From Branchiostoma floridae (lineage: Eukaryota; Chordata; Leptocardii; Amphioxiformes; Branchiostomatidae): a DNA stretch of 64,000 nt. The notes under the pieces were generated by a model, which was not told the origin of the DNA, did not search any database, and saw only the letters and a list, made by a program, of their open reading frames with translations. The position numbers and the translations under genes were made by a program. This document shows, in pieces, positions 55,221 through 64,000 of this stretch; the first letter of the stretch is position 1, and the number at the start of each line of letters is the position of its first letter. The stretch is from positions 19,701,528 through 19,765,527 of the forward strand of contig NC_049983.1 of assembly GCF_000003815.2 (NCBI RefSeq), written 5' to 3'.

Positions 55221-55783
55221 AATCCTCGCCGCAAATCAGCCTTAACTCACTCCTAACCAAGCCAATAGCTAGCGAAAGTATTGAACCAGCGGTCAGTACG
55301 GAGGATGGCACTCAGGCTGCCAGACAAGCCACGTGCATCTGTTTATTGCTATTGGAATAATCCTCTAGTAGGTTTTGTTTCAAACTCAGGACTGTGTATT
55401 ATTCAAAAGAGAGTGCTAGCGCCCGGTCATTCACAGGGCACTCCATGACAGTAGAAGCCAGTAAATGGCACATCGGATTAGAAACAAAAAAAACACATTT
55501 CAACATTTTTACATCTGCACATTTCGGTCAATTACACGGGATCCCCCAACCCCAAACCGGCCTCCATTCACTCCATTGTTAGTGACTTCGCTTATATGCA
55601 CGACGAAAAGTCACCAATGCCAGATAACTGCACGAAAATTTGTCAAGCCAAGGAGGTTAAACTAGGACATATATAATCTCCAAGCAGATCTTGCGTGGCA
55701 TAAGATAGTATAATCAGCTGGGGAAGGAGTTTAGCCGACAAAGGAGTAAATTGGCCACGCGAAGGAGAGTTACTCCTCGCCGG

Positions 55784-55883
55784 NNNNNNNNNNNNNNNNN
55801 NNNNNNNNNNNNNNNNNNNNNNNNNNNNNNNNNNNNNNNNNNNNNNNNNNNNNNNNNNNNNNNNNNNNNNNNNNNNNNNNNNN
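55784..55883. other. Assembly gap of exactly 100 N
   Basis: A round 100-N run usually marks a scaffold gap of unknown size. It sits directly beside the large inverted repeat structure, a likely reason for the break. Confidence 0.98.
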
Positions 55884-56060
55884 GATTATCGTAGATATGG
55901 CCGTAAAAAAACTGATAAAAGAAGCCTTCTCAATAGTCTAAAATGCAAGAGCTTCCGGGGGGGCTTCGCCCACCTGGTCCCCCCCACAGTGGCCCTGCCC
56001 CTGGACCCCGCCCGGGACATTCGGCGGCCCCCGGACCCCTGTCCGACGCTTTGAAAAAAT
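55884..56060. repeat. Outer inverted block, left copy
   Basis: Matches the reverse complement of 63447-63622 almost without difference (GC-rich core GGGGGGGCTTCGCCCACC). Its left end is cut by the N gap. Confidence 0.9.
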
Positions 56061-56218
56061 ATATATATACGGTCAAACTGGGTAACTTCGGATTATTGCA
56101 CACGCCCGATAATTGCACGAAATACACCGGCGAATTGGGTGTGCAATTGTGGGCTTCTAGTGTACATTATTATATTTCAGCCATACATAGTATGGTGAAA
56201 TATATTGTATTCGTAATG

Positions 56219-56250
56219 TTTCTTTCTTTCTTTCTTTCTTTCTTTCTCCT
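56219..56250 (+). repeat. TTTC microsatellite
   Basis: About seven TTTC units at the outer end of the left arm. Shorter in the spacer copy (about 59076-59096), with a GAAA-type partner in the right arm (about 63256-63283). Confidence 0.9.
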
Positions 56251-56430
56251 GTCAAATCTTCAAAGTGATTCATCTCCGCCGTTCCTGGACCGAATGACCT
56301 GAAATTTGGCACAGGGGTAGAATGGGCCAATACCTTGATGCTTTTTTCTCAGTTTTTTCATATCTGCCTCTAAAATGATTTTATTGAGATTTTTTGGTCA
56401 ATTTTAGACCAAAACTGTATATTTTGGCCC

Positions 56431-56930
56431 CTGTACCCTGGTATTACAACCAAATGAGCTGAAATTTGACAGAGATGTGCCTTAATAATGCCCCCATATA
56501 AATTCGATAACACTTTTGGTGTACAGTACAACAAAATGCTTATTTTTGCGATTTTTTGACCAATTTTCTACCAAAAAAGGACACTTTTGGTCCCTGTACC
56601 CTGGTATTACAACCAAATGAGCTGAAATTTGACAGAGATGTGCCTTGATAATTCCTTCATATAAATTCAATAACACTTTTGGTGTACAGTACAAGAAAAT
56701 GCTTATTTTTGCGATTTTTTGACCAATTTTTGACCAAAAAAGGACACTTTTGGCTCCTGTACCTTGGTATTGCAACCGAATGAGCTGAAATTTGACACAG
56801 ATGTGCCTTGATAATTCCTTCATATAAATTCAATAACACTTTTGGTGTACAGTGCAACAAAATGCTTATTTTTGCGATTTTTGGCCAATTTTTGACCAAA
56901 AAAGGACACTTTTGGCTCCTGTACCCTGGT
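56431..56930. repeat. 163-bp tandem repeat array inside the left arm
   Basis: CTGTACC.TGGTATTACAACC-like unit starts lie at 56431, 56594, 56757 and 56919 (spacing 162-163). Each unit has AATGAGCTGAAATTTGACA, TTTTGGTGTACAGT and GACCAAAAAAGGACACTTTT. The period is not a multiple of three, so translated repeats shift frame between units; the array is non-coding. Confidence 0.9.
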
Positions 56931-57150
56931 ATTAGAATTAAATGACCTGAAATTTGGTATAGATAGGCATTAGATACTTGGTAACAAGATTCAAGTAAAA
57001 TGTTTGACATAAACAACTTTAAAATGATTAATTTTGGCACTTTTCTGAGGGGAAATTTGTTTTCTTTGGGCCTCCTGACGCGACCTTCCGTGACCCCGCA
57101 CAGAGCCACACCTGTGCGCGTCAGCCGGAGAGTTAATTGAATCAAAGACC

Positions 57151-57240
57151 TAGCCAATCAGCGAAGAGGAGGCCAAAGGCTAATTAATATTCATAAGCTG
57201 GGCCTCATGATCCCGTATATAGCAGTGTTCCCGCCAGGGG
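57151..57240 (+). promoter_or_regulatory. CCAAT/TATA promoter-like block in repeat unit
   Basis: CCAAT at 57154-57158 (AGCCAATCAGCG), then AATATTCATAAGC, then TATATA at 57216-57221, about 60 bp apart. The same block lies at 60001-60068, in reverse complement at about 62280-62348, and without the TATA box at 63345-63349 onward. Spacing and order look like a polymerase II promoter; activity is an inference. Confidence 0.4.
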
Positions 57241-59025
57241 GAGCGAAGCCCGCCTAAGGCTCTCGCATTTTAGACTATTCAGAAGGCTTTACATTGTATC
57301 AGTTCTTAGGGGCATATCTATGATAATCGCAGCAGTCACTTAACTTCTCTTCAGGAGTTTAGCGTAACACTATTTCAGGTCAAACCGTCAAAGGCAACTA
57401 AAAACAAACTTTAACGTTACTGAGTTCAACAGTACTTATAACTTGTTATCCGAAGTTGAAACGCTAGCGATGGTATTTTCGGGTCAAAGCTTCAAAGACA
57501 ACTAAAACCTCATAAACAACAAACTTAACTTAGCTCAACAGATACAAAAATATTGTACGGGTTGCCATCCTTAGTTGAAGCGCTTATTTATAGCGCTAGT
57601 ATCTTCGCTGCGCCGTTAGCCGCCGTGCGACTTTTGTTGACGGTCTGATATCCCTACGTCGCCGCCTCGCTGATATTCCCATGGACATGTTTCAAGAAAA
57701 ATACCCAGCAAAAACACTGTTCTGCGTCAAATTCTATTCTATAAAACATGTGGGACTCAGTGTTACAGTCTAAATATTTTGTAGAAGCACCGCTGTAGGA
57801 AAGAAGGTCCAAGCAATGTAAAACATCACGTAGCATGAAGTTTGCTGTCAACTGGCACACAGCACATGACTGTTTGAAACTCTAAGTCTAATCAACAGCC
57901 GTGTTTGATTGGTAGCCGGCGGTCCTTTGATGAAGTCGGCGAAAGATGCGTTAGTTAGAAAATCTGCGTTTAGTTTTGATACGTAATTATAAGTTAGACA
58001 GTGGCGAGAATGATTATTTTCTCATCAATATTTCTCTTCAGAATTATTTGAACTTAATTGTACATCTAAACAATTGGCTTACCTGTGCAATGTTTATATG
58101 ATTAATGATCAGTGTACTGAAATCATGTGTAACGTATGGCTCCTAGTCAATAGATCAGCATTTTCTCTATAGTGACCACCTGTCTATAGTGGCCCCATTT
58201 CCTAGTGCTGTTGTTGTTTGACATAAACTTTGAACATTTAAATTGTAAGTAACTTTAAACTGCCAGAGTTTCAGCCCAATAAAACACTCTCAGCGCCAGG
58301 GTATGAACAGACTGACCAGACAGACGAAAATAAAATCCTCGAACAAGGTTCAATCGTATCTTCCGGGTCTGGCAGGAAGTTGTTAAACTAAAATAAGAAT
58401 AGGCTCGATGGCTGATTGCATACAAAGTAAAACAGTTTAACAGTTTTACAGCTTGAAGAAAACAAACGCTCCTACAGTACCTGCACCTGCTTGATAATTA
58501 TCAAATCGTTTGCCCTACTTGAATAAAAAAAGTTCACTGCAATAATAAATGTACCCACATCACAAGGAGCTTATACTTTTTTAAACTTACACCAAGTTAT
58601 CGTACTGAAAATTGTTAATGACATTACATGAAGTCATTCAACAATTTTCAGTCATGATGAAAATTTTCTGAATGGAATGTGATTATTGTCATTTTCTGAA
58701 AAATAGAAGCAAGCTCTGTTTTTACCTGGAATCAATTCACAATACCAGTCCCCTTTGGGGAATAATGTACTGTTAATATGATGTTCCATTTTTGCGCAGG
58801 GGTGATTTGGAACAGTCCAATGTTGCGTGGGAAGGGGTATGGCTGAAATATGCTGTATTTGCTCTTAAGCAAATGTCGGCCTTTCTAGTGACTTTTTGTA
58901 ATGATATCGATGAGATAAGATATGTTGAATTCCCATTACTGGGCGTCAAGACGTCACGTGACTGTAAAATGATGTCAACAGCTTCAGTGGCAGCCATTTT
59001 AAGCCATTAATTGACTGTTAACTAA

Positions 59026-60366
59026 TTATATTTCAGCCATACATAGTATGGTGAAATATATTGTATTCGTAATGTTTCTTTCTTTCTTTCTTTCTCCTGT
59101 CAAATCTTCAAAGTGATTCATCTCCGCCGTTCCTGGACCGAATGACCTGAAATTCGGCACAGGGGTAGAGTGGGTCAATACCTTGATGCTTTTTTCCCAT
59201 TTTTTTCATATCTGCCTCTAAAATGATTTTATTGAGATTTTTTGGTCAATTTTAGACCAAAACTGTATATTTTGGCCCCTGTACCCTGGTATTACAACCA
59301 AATGAGCTGAAATTTGACAGAGATGTGCCTTGATAATGCCCCCATATAAATTCGATAACACTTTTGGTGTACAGTACAACAAAATGCTTATTTTTGCGAT
59401 TTTTGACCAATTTTTGACCAAAAAAGGACACTTTTGGCCCCTGTACCCTGGTATTACAACCAAATGAGCTGAAATTTGACAGAGATGTGCCTTGATAATG
59501 CCCTCATATAAATTCAATAACACTTTTGGTGTACAGTACAACAAAATGCTTATTTTTGCGATTTTTTGACCAATTTTTGACCAAAAAAGGACACTTTTGG
59601 CTCCTGTACCTTGGTATTGCAACCGAATGAGCTGAAATTTGACACAGATGTGCCTTGATAATCCCTTCATATAAATTCAATAACACTTTTGGTGTACAGT
59701 GCAACAAAATGCTTATTTTTGCGATTTTTGGCCAATTTTTGACCAAAAAAGGACACTTTTGGCTCCTGTACCCTGGTATTACAATTAAATGACCTGAAAT
59801 TTGGTATAGATAGGCATTAGATACTTGGTAACAAGATTCAAGTAAAATTTTTGACATAAACAACTTTAAAATGATTAATTTTGGCACTTTTCTGAGGGGA
59901 AATTTGTTTTCTTTTGGCCTCCTGACGTGACCTTCCGTGACTCCGCACAGAGCCACACCTGTGCGCGTCAGCCGGAGAGTTAATTGAATCAAAGACCTAG
60001 CCAATCAGCGAAGAGGAGGGCAAAGGCTAATTAATATTCATAAGCGGGGCCTCATAATCCCGTATATAGCAGTGTTCCCGCCAGGGGGTGCGAAGCCCGC
60101 CTAAGGCTCTCGCATTTTAGACTATTCAGAAGGCTTTATATTGTATCAGTTCTTAGGGGCATATCTATGATAATCGCAGCAGTCACTTAACTTCTCTTCA
60201 GGAGTTTAGCGTAACACTATTTCAGGTCAAACCGTCAAAGGCAACTAAAAACAAACTTTAACGTTACTGAGTTCAACAGTACTTATAACTTGTTATCCGA
60301 AGTTGAAACGCTAGCGATGGTATTTTCGCTGCGCTGTTAGCTCCGTGCGACTGTTGTTGACGGTCT
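59026..60366 (+). repeat. Third, direct copy of the repeat unit in the spacer
   Basis: Same orientation as the left arm and near-identical from TTATATTTCAGCC to about 60329. A stretch of about 126 bp present in the arm (57483-57608) is missing, and the match ends at GACGGTCT. Contains four 163-bp units and the CCAAT/TATA-like block. Confidence 0.9.
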
Positions 60367-60606
60367 TATAACGGTATATTTTGCACCCCTGTACCCTGGT
60401 ATGAGTAACATTTGGTATAGATAGGCATAAGATAGTTGGTAAAATGATCCAAGTAAAATTTTTGGCATAAAGTACTGTAAAAGGCTTAATTACAGCACTT
60501 TTTTTAGGGGAAATTGGTTTTCTTTCGTTCTCCATGCCATGACCTTTCGGACGTTCACCCCACAGAGCCGACATCTGCACCTGCGTCTAGCCGGCAGGAA
60601 GAGTTA
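60367..60606 (+). repeat. Diverged partial fourth copy in spacer
   Basis: TTTGGTATAGATAGGCATAA, AGTAAAATTTTTGGCATAAA and AGGGGAAATTGGTTTTCTTT are recognisably the end of the tandem array and following sequence of the other copies, but with many substitutions. It is an older copy. Confidence 0.75.
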
Positions 60607-60608
60607 AT

Positions 60609-63332
60609 TCAACTAGAAAGGTCGACATTTGCTTAAGAGCAAATACAGCATATTTCAGCCATACCCCTTCCCACGCAACATTGGACTGTTCCAAATCACC
60701 CCTGCGCAAAAATGGAACATCCTCTTAACAGTACATTATCCCCCAAAGTGGACTGGTATTGTGAATTGATTCCAGGTAAAAACAGAGCTTGCTTCTATTT
60801 TTCAGAAAATGACAATAATCACACCTTCCATTCAGAAAATTTTCATCATGACTGAAAATTGTTGAATGACTTGATGTAATGTCATCAACAATTTTCAGTA
60901 CGATAACTAGGTGCAAGTTTAAAAAAGTATAAGCTCCTTGTAATGTGGGTACATTTATTATTGCAGTGAACTTTTTTTATTCAAGTAGGGCATACGATTT
61001 AATAATTATCAAGCAGGTGCAGGTACTGTAGGAGCGTTTGTTTTCTTCAAGCTGTAACACTGTTAAACTGTTTTACTTTGTATGCAATCAGCCATCGAGC
61101 CTATTCTTATTTTAGTTTAACAACTTCCTGCCAGACCCGGAAGATACGATTGAACCTTGTTCGAGGATTTATTTTCGTCTGTCTGGTCAGTCTGTTCATA
61201 CCCTGGCGCTGAGAGTGTTTTATTGGGCTGAAACTCTGGCAGTTTAAAGTTACTTACAATTTAAATGTTCAAAGTTTATGTCAAACAACAACAGCACTAG
61301 GAAATGGGGCCACTATAGACAGGTGGTCACTATAGAGAAAATGCTGATCTATTGACTAGGAGCCATACGTTACACATGATTTCAGTACACTGATCATTAA
61401 TCATATAAACATTGCACAGGTAAGCCAATTGTTTAGATGTACAATTAAGTTCAAATAATTCTGAAGAGAAATATTGATGAGAAAATAATCATTCTCGCCA
61501 CTGTCTAACTTATAATTACGTATCAAAACTAAACGCAGATTTTCTAACTAACGCATCTTTCGCCGACTTCATCAAAGGACCGCCGGCTACCAATCAAACA
61601 CGGCTGTTGATTAGACTTAGAGTTTCAAACAGTCATGTGCTGTGTGCCAGTTGACAGCAAACTTCATGCTACGTGATGTTTTACATTGCTTGGACCTTCT
61701 TTCCTACAGCGGTGCTTCTACAAAATATTTAGACTGTAACACTGAGTCCCACATGTTTTATAGAATAGAATTTGACGCAGAACAGTGTTTTTGCTGGGTA
61801 TTTTTCTTGAAACATGTCCATGGGAATATCAGCGAGGCGGCGACGTAGGGATATCAGACCGTCAACAAAAGTCGCACGGCGGCTAACGGCGCAGCGAAGA
61901 TACTAGCGCTATAAATAAGCGCTTCAACTAAGGATGGCAACCCGTACAATATTTTTGTATCTGTTGAGCTAAGTTAAGTTTGTTGTTTATGAGGTTTTAG
62001 TTGTCTTTGAAGCTTTGACCCGAAAATACCATCGCTAGCGTTTCAACTTCGGATAACAAGTTATAAGTACTGTTGAACTCAGTAACGTTAAAGTTTGTTT
62101 TTAGTTGCCTTTGACGGTTTGACCTGAAATAGTGTTACGCTAAACTCCTGAAGAGAAGTTAAGTGACTGCTGCGATTATCATAGATATGCCCCTAAGAAC
62201 TGATACAATGTAAAGCCTTCTGAATAGTCTAAAATGCGAGAGCCTTAGGCGGGCTTCGCTCCCCCTGGCGGGAACACTGCTATATACGGGATCATGAGGC
62301 CCAGCTTATGAATATTAATTAGCCTTTGGCCTCCTCTTCGCTGATTGGCTAGGTCTTTGATTCAATTAACTCTCCGGCTGACGCGCACAGGTGTGGCTCT
62401 GTGCGGGGTCACGGAAGGTCGCGTCAGGAGGCCCAAAGAAAACAAATTTCCCCTCAGAAAAGTGCCAAAATTAATCATTTTAAAGTTGTTTATGTCAAAC
62501 ATTTTACTTGAATCTTGTTACCAAGTATCTAATGCCTATCTATACCAAATTTCAGGTCATTTAATTCTAATACCAGGGTACAGGAGCCAAAAGTGTCCTT
62601 TTTTGGTCAAAAATTGGCCAAAAATCGCAAAAATAAGCATTTTGTTGCACTGTACACCAAAAGTGTTATTGAATTTATATGAAGGAATTATCAAGGCACA
62701 TCTGTGTCAAATTTCAGCTCATTCGGTTGCAATACCAAGGTACAGGAGCCAAAAGTGTCCTTTTTTGGTCAAAAATTGGTCAAAAAATCGCAAAAATAAG
62801 CATTTTCTTGTACTGTACACCAAAAGTGTTATTGAATTTATATGAAGGAATTATCAAGGCACATCTCTGTCAAATTTCAGCTCATTTGGTTGTAATACCA
62901 GGGTACAGGGACCAAAAGTGTCCTTTTTTGGTAGAAAATTGGTCAAAAAATCGCAAAAATAAGCATTTTGTTGTACTGTACACCAAAAGTGTTATCGAAT
63001 TTATATGGGGGCATTATTAAGGCACATCTCTGTCAAATTTCAGCTCATTTGGTTGTAATACCAGGGTACAGGGGCCAAAATATACAGTTTTGGTCTAAAA
63101 TTGACCAAAAAATCTCAATAAAATCATTTTAGAGGCAGATATGAAAAAACTGAGAAAAAAGCATCAAGGTATTGGCCCATTCTACCCCTGTGCCAAATTT
63201 CAGGTCATTCGGTCCAGGAACGGCGGAGATGAATCACTTTGAAGATTTGACAGGAGAAAGAAAGAAAGAAAGAAAGAAAGAAACATTACGAATACAATAT
63301 ATTTCACCATACTATGTATGGCTGAAATATAA
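60609..63332 (-). repeat. Right arm of 2.7-kb inverted repeat
   Basis: Reverse complement of the left arm. The outer 1.9 kb look identical by eye in the parts compared, while the inner 250 bp near the spacer show about 10 differences. Contains inverted 163-bp array (about 62575-63075), promoter-like block and GAAA microsatellite. Confidence 0.92.
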
Positions 63333-63446
63333 TTAATGGTTCAGCCAATCAGCGAAGAGGAAAGCGAAGGCTAATTAATATTCATAAGCGGGACCACACA
63401 ATACGTTAACTTGAAGACTCAGGCCGTACAGACTTCTCGCCAGGAT

Positions 63447-64000
63447 TTTTTCAAAGCGTCGGACAGGGGTCCGGGGGCCGCCGAATGTCCCGGGCGGGGT
63501 CCAGGGGCAGGGCCACTGTGGGGGGGACCAGGTGGGCGAAGCCCCCCCGGAAGCTCTTGCATTTTAGACTATTGAGAAGGCTTCTTTTATCAGTTTTTTT
63601 ACGGCCATATCTACGATAATCGTAGCAGTCACTTACTTCTCTTCAGCAGTTTGACTTTAAAATATTTCGGGTCAAAGCTTCAAAGACAACTAAAACCTCA
63701 TAAACAACAAACTTTACTTAGCTCAACAGTATACAAAAATATTGTACGGGTTGCCATCCTTAGTTGAAGCGCTTATTTATAGCGCTAGTATCTTCGCTGC
63801 GCCGTTAGCCGCCGTGCGACTTTTGTTGAGGGTCTGATATCCCTACGTCGCCGCCTCGCTGATATTCCCACGGACATGTTTCAAGAAAAATACCTAGCAA
63901 AAAACGCTGTTCTGCGTCAAATTCTATTCTATAAAACATGTGGGACTCAGTGTTACAGTCTAAATATTTTGTAGAAGCACCGCTGTAGGAAAGAAGGTCC
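63447..64000. repeat. Outer block right copy, continuing into another copy of the unit
   Basis: 63447-63622 mirrors 55884-56060. From about 63623 to the window end the sequence instead runs in the same orientation as 57317-57820 of the left arm (TCAAAGCTTCAAAGACAACT, GCGCTTATTTATAGCGCTAG), so the nested repeats continue beyond the window. Confidence 0.88.

Larger units (their letters stand above)
56170..58893 (+). repeat. Left arm of 2.7-kb inverted repeat
   Basis: Starts TTATATTTCAGCCATAC and ends TCGGCCTTTCTAGT. It is the reverse complement of 60609-63332. Contents in order: short palindrome, TTTC microsatellite, four units of a 163-bp tandem repeat, a CCAAT/TATA-like block (57154-57221) and AT-rich sequence. 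The minus-strand frame at 57654-57860 is identical to the plus-strand frame at 61642-61848, confirming near identity there. No transposase or known protein found. Confidence 0.92.

Noticed and set aside
54947-55256. Two plus-strand frames of Ser-Leu-Thr-His repeats
   Set aside because: They are translations of the ACTC microsatellite.
56482-57157. 113- and 166-residue frames with repeated peptide units
   Set aside because: They are the 163-bp tandem array read in drifting frames, with no known domain.
57654-57860. 68-residue frame identical in both inverted arms (also 61642-61848)
   Set aside because: Identity follows from the DNA repeat itself. The additional copy near 63900 has a one-base insertion that breaks the frame, so there is no sign of protein-level selection.

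Overview
The window looks like an invertebrate chordate genome, most likely amphioxus (Branchiostoma). This is an inference from two intron-rich genes with strong vertebrate-type homology, compact introns and many small non-autonomous transposons. No rRNA, tRNA, CRISPR or prokaryotic feature was seen. Both real genes lie on the minus strand.

(1) 268-10404: a CEMIP-like (KIAA1199) hyaluronan-binding/depolymerising protein. Nineteen exons join in frame, from a signal-peptide exon at 10341-10404 to an exon at 268-482, giving about 977 codons. The 3' end, about 400 residues by comparison with CEMIP, lies outside the window. Exon order encodes signal peptide, G8 domain, GG (FAM3/ILEI-like) domain and the long parallel beta-helix body.

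(2) 14399-50284: a complete CTTNBP2 (cortactin-binding protein 2) gene. Twenty-three exons join in frame to 1841 codons plus stop. They encode an N-terminal coiled coil, a 1.88-kb Ser/Pro-rich exon, about five ankyrin repeats and a C-terminal neuron-navigator-type AAA+ ATPase module with Walker A and B motifs. A 17-kb intron separates exons 2 and 3. A candidate alternative terminal exon at 27620-27666 and a candidate cassette exon at 14864-14950 could give further isoforms.

(3) Introns and intergenic DNA hold many small mobile elements with readable boundaries: a TTAA-flanked 380-bp palindromic MITE (13903-14282), a TA-flanked MITE with 28-bp terminal repeats (19832-20439), a hAT-type MITE with an 8-bp duplication (41113-41554), two members of a CTGTAAATGC family (32973-33162, 37159-37367), a 90-bp insert with a 12-bp duplication (8563-8652), several fold-back repeats and a 5'-truncated LINE (22690-23343).

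(4) 50285-64000 has no gene I can support. It contains a GT-linked minisatellite, a 240-bp ACTC microsatellite and a 100-N assembly gap. Next to the gap is a large nested repeat structure: two 2.7-kb inverted arms (56170-58893 and 60609-63332) around a spacer that carries a third, directly oriented partial copy. These units carry a 163-bp tandem repeat and a CCAAT/TATA promoter-like block. This is the least explained part of the window.

The two genes have no known joint pathway: CEMIP acts on extracellular matrix, CTTNBP2 on the actin cytoskeleton and in the STRIPAK phosphatase complex. All exon boundaries come from reading splice signals and frame by eye and were not checked against transcripts.
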